A stretch of DNA of 64,000 bases from the NCBI GenBank assembly GCA_017562135.1, contig QEYB01001436.1, positions 496,001-560,000 of the forward strand. Direction: 5' to 3'. A program made the position numbers and the translations under genes. The DNA comes from Dipylidium caninum. Its lineage: Eukaryota > Platyhelminthes > Cestoda > Cyclophyllidea > Dipylidiidae. Below, piece by piece: positions 53,476-64,000 of this stretch; position 1 is the first letter of the stretch, and each line of letters begins with the position of its first letter. Below the pieces are notes generated by a model. That model saw only the letters and a list, made by a program, of their open reading frames with translations, did not search any database and was not told where the DNA came from.

Positions 53476-56400
53476 AAGATCAGATAGCAACCTTAGAGGT
53501 GTGTGGTTTGTGGGAAAAAAGGCTCGCAGGCCCAGCACAGCCCTGTGGGGCTTCCTCCTCTTTCCACTTTATCGCCACATTATTCAACCGACTGTGACTT
53601 CCATTAAACAGAACAACACCAAGTTTTATCGTTGCCTTTTACGACTGCGGGCCAGGGAAATGCTTCAGCGCCCACGCCGCCGCGCCTAACGCCTTACTCG
53701 CGGCGCGTTTAAGGTCCATTTTGGGTCGGCGTCGAGGCTGTCATGGTTAGACTTTTCCACTCCATCCACCGTCGTGGAGAGGACATTCGGAGGCGGATAC
53801 CCTCGACACGGGCCTGCGAATTGGGCATTTTGTTAAAGACGAAAACTAGGCCTCCAGACGTGCCCTTCGAGGGCGTCAGAGGGGAAGACGGTGGAAAGCT
53901 CCGTCGTGCAGCGTCTAAGTGTCTGACCGCATGAAGGAGGCCTGATGGAAGGGCGGAGGTTCATTCGTCCGGGATGAGGCCCTTTCTGCCCCGCCTCGAC
54001 GGCGCAGGCTTCCGACTGCCCGTCACATGGGCAACTTACTCGTGGAGGAAGGAGGATGGAGTCTCGACGAGAAGAGCGGATGTTGTCATGCCAGCTTTAC
54101 TTTCCTCTTCAAATAGTTTTGTTTGTACTAATTCCTCCTCCTTCCTCTCATCGAGGCGAAGTGGAAATGCAACCCGTCCTGAGGCGTTGCCTCCGGACAG
54201 CACGTCCCGCTGCGTGGGCAGGCGGTCGAGGCGGGTGCCAGCACAGAAGCTGTGGAATGAGTCCGCATCTGTTGGAGGAAGCATCGCCGTCGGCCACGAG
54301 GCGAGGGGAAGGATGAATTATCTCCTCGCTGCGACTTCACGGCCTACCACAGACGGCCATTTATGATGTGTTGACGCGTTCTCCATCATTTTCCTTTGCC
54401 TACTCTCTCTCTCTCTCTCCACCCCCCAAGGACTTCAAAAAAACACCGATGGTGGCGATTGTCACGGCAACAGTGAAAGAAGCGGTGTGAAGAGTTGAGA
54501 GCGGCGGAGGGGCGTTGAATTTTATGCCGTCTTCGTTGGTGGTTCCAGAAGAACGCTTTTAATGGATATGATAAGAAGCCTTGAAAACCCATTCATGGGA
54601 GGAAGCGATGCCTACAAGGTGACAAGACGACACAAAATTGAGAAAATTGTGAATTAATTAAAGTTGCAATGAGCGTCACGTATGTGTGACACGCGTGACT
54701 CATCGCCTCTGCCTCCATTTCATAGTGTCGGTAGCCAAAAAGGGTGGACGTGGGCGAAAAAGACGAGAAAGAACGGTATTTTCTCCAGTGGACAGTGTCT
54801 TTGAGGCCTCATTCGTTGCTGGGAGGGCAATTTCCCGCTGAGATACGTCAACGGGCGGAGATGAGCCCGTTAATGGTCAAGTGAACCGCTGCTAAGGGGT
54901 GAAAACGGCCTTACGGCATTCCCCTCTCCTCTCCGGAGTGTGAAAGGCCTTCCACTCCTGGCCACAAACCCCAAATAAAAGCCGTTCACGCCCGAGGGTA
55001 GCGGCATTTGACACGAAGCGCTCGGCGCTGATCATAATTGGCCGCCCGACAATTTCTTAACCCCGACTTCAGGAGCCAATTTCTTTTCTTCTTCTGGATC
55101 GCTGGACTGGCATAGCGGAGAGACATGCTACCTCGTCCCGCCGTCTCGAACGACTTGGATTTCGTCAGGCGTGGTAACATACAAGCGGGGCGGGGTGGAG
55201 CAGAAGGCCGCTCGACTCGGTTGAGTCGCTGGCTCCGAGGCCGGAGAAGGCGAAGGCGGACGAAGAGGTCGTTTGATGAAGAATTCCAACGGGCACGTCT
55301 TCGTGGCAGTCGAGCGGAGGTGAGACGGCGGACTTGCTTCACTTAGGTGCTGTTAGCTGCCTTCGCGGGTTCTTTCACTTATCGCCGCGGTGACGTTGTC
55401 TTCGATGTGTAACCATGCCAACCAGCGGCGACGTCAGTTATGCGCGAAAGCAGCCGATGGCGCTGGCCGCCACTTGGCGAGTGATTGACAAGGAGGCGCG
55501 CAGGCCTTTTCAACTCTGCTTGTGTGTTTATGCAGGTGGCGGAAGTCTAGACGCCTCTCTTCCTGAAACGGGACTGCACCGAGGCGCCTCCGCCGCCACC
55601 TCCGGCTCCGCCGCCACCTCCGCCGTCACTGTTAGTTTCTATGCTGTTCCGCCGACTGCTTACTGCTCCACCTGCTTGCGACTTTTGGCTTTCACTCGGT
55701 CGCTTGGCCGCCTGGACGCCTATCCCACCGCGTCTCCTGCCATTCCACACCAGCTGCGTCGAAATTCTTGACCATTTGGGTTTTATGCCCCCCACAACAT
55801 GCACTCACGTCCTCGGTTCTGCCGGACTTTATTGCAGCCACCGATCATCCCGCCTGCACTCCTGTGTCCCCCTGTCCGCCTGTCCGGTCCGCTCTGGTGC
55901 GTCCGCATTCCGCAGGGCCCCCACGAAATCCTGCGGCCACTAAATTACCGGCTTCGCTGTGGCTTCTGTCGCCAGACCAGGGACCAGGCGCCTTTCCACC
56001 AAGGCGTTTCAGTGATGACGCCGTCGTTCTTTGAGGCCTCAGCGCAGGGGGCGGAGAGGAGTCGTCTTGGATGAGGGAGGAGGGAAGGCAGAGGTGTCCA
56101 CGGAGGTGGAATCGGTCCCCTCGCGACCGAGTGACAGAGACGCGTTTAACCCGCCAGGTCGCCTGTCATTTTTCAAGGAAAGATCACATTCTAGGTGTTG
56201 TGTCATTCCAAAGAATTCATCTGCTCGGCAGTGGTTGAAGCCTTTGCGCAATTTGGTCGACGAGGACTGCGTGACGTCGTCATTACGATTTCAAGGCTTC
56301 TTGGCAAGGCCACACGTCGGGATCACTTCAAATGTGCCTCCTCTGCGTTGGCAGCCGACCAATGCGGCTTATCTGAGGCCACCACCACACGAGGACGCCG

Positions 56401-57745
56401 AATCTCCCAGGCCGGTTAGTGTGGAGAAGCCACAAACGAGTGGGAAATCTTAAAAGGAGATGACAAAAAGCTAATTTACCACACTGGGGGCGCTTACGGC
56501 AAACAGGCCTCTCACACGCCGACTGGAGGACATCACTCTGTGGCCATCGAGTATCCAGGCTAGCGAGGTCGAGTGGAGAGAGACTTCGAGCACCTCTCGA
56601 GACGACACCTTCTCCACGGCACCATTACGCCGATTCTGCATTTACGACGAGGCGGAAGACGCCTGTCACGGCCGAAGTGGCAACCCCTCAGGGTGTCCGC
56701 CCCAGGCGCGAGGGAAACTGTCAGAAGGGAGAATGTGAATTCACTTGGACAGGAGGGCGGAGTGTGGGGCAGGGGAATGGAGGTGGGGCAGGGGGAGAGA
56801 AAATCTCTGCCAAAAAACTGGCCCACTTTCTAGCCTTCCGTGACGTCGGTGAATTAATGGAGGAGGAGGAGGGCAAAGAGGTGGAGAACACGAGCGCACA
56901 CACGCACGCATGCGCGCTAACGGCGCGGACTGAGGAGGCGGAGGAGGCGGAGGAGGCGGAGAAGGGGATGAATATGCCACGGTGGATATTGACGATGACG
57001 AGGAGGGGGAGAAAGGGCAAATGAGTCAGCTCGACCGATGCCCTCTGGCCGGTCCGCGTCATCTCAATGGTCCCGACGTGGCCTCCTTTGCTCCGCCTCA
57101 GTGTAACTCGCCACCACCTGCCTGGTCGTCTTCGAGGTCGACATCGTCGAATGACGGTAGAATTGGCAAGACCCACTTCAGCCAGGCAAAGCGTTGGAAT
57201 AGTGACGACAACAGTGTCCCGCATTAAGCAAATTCGTGGGACGAGGCTTCTTCTTCCCGACACTCGACCAGAGTCCGAGGCCACTCGCCCTCTGCCCTCG
57301 TGGTCGCCTCCGTCTCTATGCCGGTCGACCGTCTGTGGCGGGTCGTCAGCCTGCCATGAGGCCGCGCAACACGTCCACTCCACCTCGTCAGACACTCAAC
57401 CCCGCTGCATGTCGACGACCGCCCCACAATTCCCCACTGCAACGAGACACGCGCGGGTGAGATGCGATGAGGGCGAAAAACGCTCCAACCAGTTGCACGA
57501 GACAACGCCGAAGATGGAATCGAAAGGGGAGAGCTGTGGAGCAGTCGGTGGAGCGAAAGAGACGGAAAATTAATCGCTCCGTGGAGGCGGAGTCGCACGT
57601 GAAGGCGGTGGGGTGAAGGAACATGCGCCCAGCGACAGCAGTTAACCGACACTCAACCCACTCGACACGTGTCACCTCCACGTCAGACTGACGCGTGCAG
57701 CCACAACACCTCCCATCAACCCTCTCCTTGGCTACACGCCTCGTT

Positions 57746-57780
57746 CGCGCCTCGTTCGCGCCTCGTTCGCGCCTCGGTGG
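57746..57780. repeat. 11-bp tandem repeat GCCTCGTTCGC
   Basis: Three tandem copies, the last running into GCCTCGG. Confidence 0.9.
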
Positions 57781-57845
57781 TCGTCCACACACCTCCCGAG
57801 TGAGGGCAGTCAAGTCGTCGTCGTGACGAGAGGAGGCAACCGCCA

Positions 57846-57882
57846 ACGCCACGCCACCGCCACCGCCACCGCCACCGCCATC
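57846..57882. repeat. (CCACCG)n tract
   Basis: About five hexamers following an ACGCCACGCC lead-in. Confidence 0.85.
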
Positions 57883-57930
57883 ATCTTCATGGTTGCCTGC
57901 ATCACCTTCTCCTCACTCTCCACTCCACAT

Positions 57931-57980
57931 CGCCTCGCCTCGCCTCGCCTCGCCTCGCCTCGCCTCGCCTCGCCTCGCCT
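57931..57980. repeat. (CGCCT)n pentanucleotide array
   Basis: Ten uninterrupted CGCCT units. A period of five means that all three frames read through with the same residues in rotation. Confidence 0.95.
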
Positions 57981-58046
57981 CTCACTGTGCCTCGAGGCGC
58001 AAGACGCAGACGTCAAGGCGTCCTCTCATTTCCTCCATTCCTCACC

Positions 58047-58075
58047 TCCACCTCCACCTCCACCTCCACCACTTC
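58047..58075. repeat. (CTCCAC)n tract
   Basis: About four and a half hexamers. Confidence 0.85.
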
Positions 58076-60048
58076 CACCACAACACGGAGCACCGGCTCC
58101 ACGTCGTCTGCACCACATGCGAACTCGGTCCTCTGACCGACATCCACACCGCCTTCCCACTCGCCATGCTGCTTGTCGCTGTCGCCTTGGACATCACCGC
58201 CTCACGCCTCTTCAACAGGCCGCCGCCACTGAAGCCCTCCTCGCCATGCCACTGCCCGCATTCACCGTCTGCCTCGGCCAACGTCGTCGTCCTCACCACC
58301 GACTGGCGCATCTTGCATGCACCCACACGAGCCAGGCTCCTGACCATCCTCGCACCGAAACCGAGGCGTTTGCTGGTTTGCCACGTAGAGAATTTCCACC
58401 TCGTCGGACGGCTCCACTGTGCCACAGATTTCATTCCCCAACGCCCCAGGTCCACAGCTCCCCACCTATGCGCCGCCTCACCCGCCTCACACGTCCACGC
58501 CTCGTCTGGCATCCGCCACCAGGTGCCTGCCACACACGTTCCCAACCTCTCTCCTCCCACACTTCCTCTCCTCTGACCAGAAAGACAACAAACAAAGGGG
58601 ACGCACTTCGTCTGAACCTCCTTCTTCTTCCTTCTCCTCGTCTCTACCACCTCGCTTCTCTAAGCTCGCACTCTCTCTCATCTCATGGCGCGTCTCCTCC
58701 TGTTGGGGGTTGGGTGGTCCTCTTTTCTCCTCCTCCTCTCTCGTCTGCTCTTGCTCCACTTTGTTTTCGGTGGCGAAATGCCTCTGACTAATGCCCGCCC
58801 GGTGTCCTCGCGGTGGAGGAGGAGGCAGACGAAGAGGAGAACGACAAAGCAGCACCACCGCTGTCTGTGCTCAGCCCGCGGGAGCGCACGACGCCTCGGT
58901 GTCGCGGATTACATGAGGACGGTGGACGAATGTGAGGGATTAACACGAGATGCCTCCTTTCGGTGTGCGAGTGGGCTGGCGTACACTGAGTGGGAAGAAA
59001 GGTGAGCAGATGAGAGAGGTGGAGAAGAGAAGGAAAAGGAGGAGAAGGGAAATGCGCGAGAAGGGAGGGGGAGACAGAAAGGCGGAAGCACTGATGAAAG
59101 ACCCACCAACTACGCAACCAACGACGCAGTGGGAGCCACGAGACGAGGCCTCCGTTCAACGACCAGCCCCGCCCACGTGCTCCCGGTGGTGGTGGTGGTG
59201 TTGGGGGCTGGTGGTGAGGGGTGTGAGGGTGCGGCAGTGAGTGGAGGTGAGTGGAGAGGAGTGGAGGGGAGGGAGGGGAGGAGGGAGGGGAGGCGTGTCC
59301 TTTTCTATCATTGACGTGTCACTCAGGAAGCACGCATCCCTACGAATCTCACTTGGCACTTCGACTGTCACCGTCTGCGCCCCTCCATGTGGAGACACAC
59401 TCCCGTCTCAGTCTCAAGCGCAGTGCATCCCCACCACCCCACCGCAACCCACCCACCCACCGCCACCCACCGGCCGGAAATTCCACCACCTCAGTTCCCG
59501 TACCCGTCCCGTCCAGTCGCGTCGACACCAGTCGCCTCCCGTCTGCGAGGCACGAGAGGCGGGGAAAAGGGAGAGGAAAGGACGGGACATGGCAGTGAAC
59601 AGAGGTGTGCGAGATTCGCTCTCAAAGGTGAAGCGTGTTTGAGGAAAAACCGGGGACCCCGCCGTTGAATAACAGACTGGCGCCTTGGAATGACGCGATT
59701 TGGCACAGAGCAGAGCTGCAAATGTGCTACATCCTCCCTTCTCCTCCTCCTCCTCTCTCTCCTCCTTCTGCCTCCTATCCTCTTCCTCGTCTCGTGCCTC
59801 CTTTGCATGTTCACCAGCGGCTCTGTTCAGGGCATCTGTCGTGCTCTGACACCACCACGTTGACTCCAGCGAGTTTCGAACGGGAGAGAATTCACGTTCA
59901 CGAGGTCGTGCGTGCATTCCCATGCTGACGACACACTCAACATCTTCCTCCGCCCCCCGCCCCCGCCCCCGCCCACCCCCCTCCCCCTATCCATCCACTC
60001 CCCCTCTTCGACCAAGACTCGTGCACCATACGACGAGCACTGGAGACC

Positions 60049-60160
60049 ATGAGACGAGACGAAGACGGGACGAGACGAGACGAGACGAAGACGAGACGAA
60101 CGGGAACGAGACGAGGACGAGACCTGCAAGACGAGACGAGACGAGACGAGACGGGAGAGA
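60049..60160. repeat. (GACGA)n pentanucleotide array, imperfect
   Basis: Over 100 bp of GACGA/GAGAC units broken by GAAGACGGG and similar variants; the opposite strand reads TCGTC. Confidence 0.9.
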
Positions 60161-61319
60161 AGACGAGGCAAGAGAGAGGCATGGCAGAGGCAAGGCAGGG
60201 AGGCAGAAATGGGAGGTTCAGAAGGGAGAGGAGAGGAGAGAGATGTGAGAAGGAGAACAAAACGCCGTCTTCTCGTTTGTCGCTGTCCATTCTAATCTTG
60301 ATGGCGGAAGCGGCGCTGTCGGCAAAATAACATATTTGGCCGAAGAAAATCTCCAGAGTAGAAAAGATCGCACGAGACGACGGGAAAGACGCGGAGAGAC
60401 GAGAAAACGAGGGAGCCGAGGGCGAGGCGAGGATGGGAGGAGAAAGAGGCTTCTCTGCGGGACGAAAAGAAAAATTTGCCGAAGGTCGCGGTGCCGTGGG
60501 CGTGGGGCGGGGGCAGGGGGGGTTTTGGCGCATGACGAAAAACCACTCGGAACCGCTTTACGCGAGAGAAGAAGAATGTGACCGTGACACGACGGAGGCC
60601 ACCGGGAAGCCTGCAGGGAAGCCGACGACTGAGTCGGAGAGTTGCAAATAGGCCTGAGAGAGTCGCACGTCGTCTGCCAATCGCGTGTTAGTCTCTCCGT
60701 CCACGTAAATAAACAACGCTTTGGTCGTCTGCCCTGGCTCCTCTCGCGACCCGCTCCTCCCGTCGCCGCCACAACCACCTTTGCATTCGTCCTGGGTGGA
60801 CGGGACAGCGGCGGGGGCTGCCGTCTCTCCGCCTCACCTTCTCCTCTGCCGCCTGTCAGTAACGCGTGCCAAGACGGCGCTCGGCACTGATTTCCTCATC
60901 TTCCCTGCCAACACCATCGGCGTATTCGTGCCCCGCCAGCGTCCTAGCGACTGCAGTTGCCTGCTCGTCGGCCACTTCTCAGTGGACATTACGATAGCGC
61001 CTCTTGCGACGAGGGCATCCTCGGCGCCAAACGCGTCACTCCGCAACAGCCGTCGGCTCTCCGTCGTCCGCCCTCGGCCGTCCTCTGCCCCTCGGCAGGC
61101 CCTGCTCGGCGGCAGGACGACGCATCGCGGGGCGATCGCAGATCGCTCGACGGGTGTGTTTGATCATCCTCCGCCCCACCGCCGAACCGGGACACCTTTG
61201 CCAAGCCCTGAGGATTATTTTGGGGGCGTAGGTGGACAGCGCAGTTGCCTTCTTCCTCTCGCCTCGAGGCGCCAACGGCGACAAGGCAGCGTTAAGACGA
61301 GAATGAGACCTCGCCGTTG

Positions 61320-61341
61320 AGGGCAGGGCAGGGCAGGGCAG
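61320..61341. repeat. (GGGCA)n pentanucleotide repeat
   Basis: Four tandem GGGCA units. Confidence 0.9.
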
Positions 61342-64000
61342 AAACAGGGGAGAATCAACTGCCCTGTACACGCAGTTTGCCGTCATCTCACCAATCCGCA
61401 CATCGATCAGGCTGTTGGCCGCTGGTACTTAAATCCTCCAGCGGCCCCAAGAGCAGCGGCCGTCACCTTGAGGTCTTCCCCGAGTGGCGGTAAAACAAAC
61501 ACATGGTAATGACAAGACAAGAGGCCGGGACCGGCAGACGGGCGGCCAGTCGGCGGCCATCGGGCGGACCAGGCGAGATGGCCGACGTGTTCATCCACTT
61601 CCTCCGGCCGCCTTCACGCCCTCCTTCTCTTTGCTCCGTCTGTGTTCGCGAGTGTGTACTGTCTGTGTGTCTGTCCGTTCTCGCGCCGCGCGCGTTATAT
61701 GTGTCCGCTGGATGTGGGTGCGTTTACAGAACAATGTATAAATGGGATTGGAGGGAGAAAACAAAAAACACATTAATAAACTGCCCTCAGGGAGGATAAA
61801 AATCTCACCTTCTTCATCAACCTGCCAACGCACGTTGGGTCCCGAGTGCAATTTGGCAACACCCGCCTGGAAGGTGCGTCGGTGTTGTAGGACTGCTCTC
61901 GTCTTTCCCCCTCTTCCGCCTACCCACCTTCGCCGGAATATCCTCCTCTTCCTCATCGGCCAGGCCACACGTCCCCTCCACCGAGTGACTTTTTGATGGA
62001 AGGGAGGCGGGAAGTCGCCCACCATGTCCACCGCATAACTGCCGTCGCGCTCTCTCTTCACTCATCTTGCTTGCTGAAAGTTTGTGCGCGCACCGCCCCA
62101 GCGAAAAAGGACATTTTGATCAAAATCTGGCCAAAGTCAGTTGATGGGACAAGGGGAAACGATTTTAGCGGCGTTTTGTGAGTAGGGATAGAAGCTATTC
62201 GGGACCGAAGCCATAGACCACTTCATCTCTTGCTGCGGCCCCCACTTTCCTTCCTCGTCTCGTCCTCGTCTGTCTTCGTCCTCGTTCTTCTTGTCCTTTC
62301 CATGCGGAGAGTCGCGGCCGCGTGAGGTTGCTCCCGCCGCTTTGATACCGCCGGAATTCCGTCCCCTTTCGAACTCCGGGGGGGGGGGATTCACCAATCT
62401 CATGCACCTCTGCCCACAATGGGGGACAAGCGGGGGCAACAGACTGTTACGGTTCGATGGAATCATCGTCCTCCTGAGCGATGATGTTCTGTGATAGAAG
62501 AAACTGGAAGGTTTTCAGCATGTCCCCATCAAAAGTTCGCCTTCTTTTCCCCCCCCATGGAGCTCTCGGTTATTCGGACGCCACAGGAAGGCGTTTGGCA
62601 AAATCTAGCCGAGGCGTTGGCGGGGGACAAGGGGAAATCCGAGTTTGGTGCCGGTTGTGGCTTCGACAACCTCTCTTTTGCGCGAACCGCCTACTCTCTG
62701 CCACCTTCTCTAGAAGGCACCATCGGGTTGGCCGATTTGCCCTAAGTGTCGAAGACAGTGGCGCTGACAACGGCGTAGTTGAGCCCGTGGCGTTTGACGC
62801 GCCCGCCCACGAGCCGCCTGAAAGTCATTCCATAGACGGCACCGGGAAAAAAGCAGGGCCCATGCCTTGCCAACCCCACCGAGTTTGATGAGCTGCGCGA
62901 TAAAATGGGGAGCAGGGCGGAGGCCGCGACCGCCGGTCAGTTTTTCGCCGGCGGCCAAAAGGGTCTTTCCTATCGCCGGCGCCCATCTGTCCGGTCCCGG
63001 GGGCCACGTCGAGGCAGCGCAGGCTGGCGAAGCCAGATGGTCGGGAAAGACGAAAAAAAACGCCGGACCAACGCCTCCACCGGCCCGCAGTTGCACACTT
63101 CAGTCTTAGGACGGAGGCCTTGGGCAAAGCAGCGGATTAAAAATTAAGCCGAAAGTGAATATCCACTCAAGGAAGGAAAGCGCCATCGGAGGCGGCTTGC
63201 AGGAGCGCGGTGTACGACTTCTCGGCCACCTTTCGTCCAGCAGTTGCCTTCGGCCGGTTCTCAGTCTTTCCCAACGGCCGAGGCTCAGGTCTTCGTCGTC
63301 AGCTGTCTCGCTGCCCAGCGGGGGACAGATGTGCTTGGAAGTTGATGAATCGCGCCCCGACTCTCGCAAGAGGAGAAGGAGCTGAGGAGGAGAGTAGAAG
63401 CGGGGGGGAGGGGAGGACGGGAGAGAACAAGGGATGGACGAGGAGGAGGTGGCGCGGCCGCAGCAGAGATGAAGTGGTTCGAGTTCCTCTTCCGTTTTCA
63501 GGCTTCTCCACACTCAAAACGCCTCTAAATTCGGCATACCTCTCTGCCCCCATCACCTGAGTGCGTACAGACTTCATACACAAATACTTCCTTTTGAGGT
63601 GATGAAGGGAAGGAACGAAGGGGACAGAGAGGGCGGCGGAGGGTGAGCTGTTGAAAAAAGAGGACAGGTTGGGAGACTTTCATTCTCTTCCCTCTGTCCA
63701 TTTCGTCCCTCTCTTCTTCCACCCTGTCCCGGTCGCTCTCTCCGCCTCAGTCGTGCGGCTGCCTCGCAGGACTTCCCGGTGGCCTCCGTCGTGTCTCTAC
63801 GTCACAGTTAAATCTTCTTGTCTCTCGCGTTAAAGCGGGGTTTCCGAGTGGTTTTCTTGCCGTCATGCGCCCAAACCACCCGCCCCCACGTACCACCGCG
63901 GCCTTTCGGCACACCTCGGTCTTTCTTTCCGCTCGCTCAAGAAGCCTCTTCTTCTCCTCGCTCGCCCTCGCCTCAGCCATCGGCTCCGCTCTCTCCCTCG

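Larger units (their letters stand above)
49956..64000. other. GC-rich, repeat-laden region without a supported gene
   Basis: 14 kb in which I found no conserved exon, RNA gene or transposon core. Base composition changes sharply over short distances (GA-rich, CT-rich and CG-rich blocks), which keeps long frames open on all strands. An ATTAATTAAT site occurs at about 52731. Simple and pentanucleotide repeats are listed separately. Confidence 0.4.

Noticed and set aside
57823..58791. Plus-strand 322-codon frame
   Set aside because: Runs through the CCACCG, CGCCT and CTCCAC arrays; composition is repeat-driven (Pro, His, Arg, Ser) and no conserved motif is present.

Overview
The window is animal nuclear DNA, most likely from a parasitic flatworm (a tapeworm is my best guess). 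Two conserved metazoan genes are recognisable, RPTOR (raptor, mTORC1) and TIMM13, and both have spliceosomal GT-AG introns. Some of these introns are only 35-37 nt long, a size typical of flatworm genes. There are no bacterial-style operons, rRNAs, tRNAs or CRISPR arrays.

Region 1 (1-10 kb, minus strand) holds the 5' half of RPTOR. Fourteen exons cover the caspase-like RNC domain and the start of the HEAT region. The WD40 half lies beyond the left edge. One exon carries an apparent 1-nt homopolymer frameshift.

Region 2 (10.8-38.2 kb) is the unusual part. It is a cluster of nine intronless genes (copies A-I, about 335-445 aa) that are clearly one family but match nothing I recognise. They share a glycine plus Ile-Pro segment near the N terminus, three hydrophobic helical blocks in fixed order and, in seven of nine, a Cys-x-Cys tail. 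Their order and strands are A-, B-, C-, D-, E+, F-, G+, H-, I+, so from D onwards they alternate between head-to-head and tail-to-tail. Within the cluster lies a minus-strand gene for a Cys/Pro/Ser-rich protein built of about 16 copies of a roughly 47-residue repeat (15.1-19.1 kb). Its frame is broken in places. TIMM13 (26.5-26.9 kb) sits between copies D and E.

Six of the nine family genes have CACGTG within 100 bp upstream of their ATG and one has it directly at the ATG or nearby; the remaining family genes and the repeat-protein gene have one-base variants at the same place (see the individual sites). In several genes a TTTGAA/TTCAAA hexamer lies next to it. This suggests shared control of the family and the repeat-protein gene. 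Their function is unknown.

Region 3 (38.2-64 kb) is GC-rich and full of microsatellites (CTC/GGA, ACC, CGCCT, GACGA, GAGGCT). I found no convincing gene there, apart from a weak two-exon candidate at 48.7-49.95 kb, a well-formed CCAAT/TATA promoter near 47.5 kb, and an inverted pair of diverged repeats at 46.6 and 50.7 kb.
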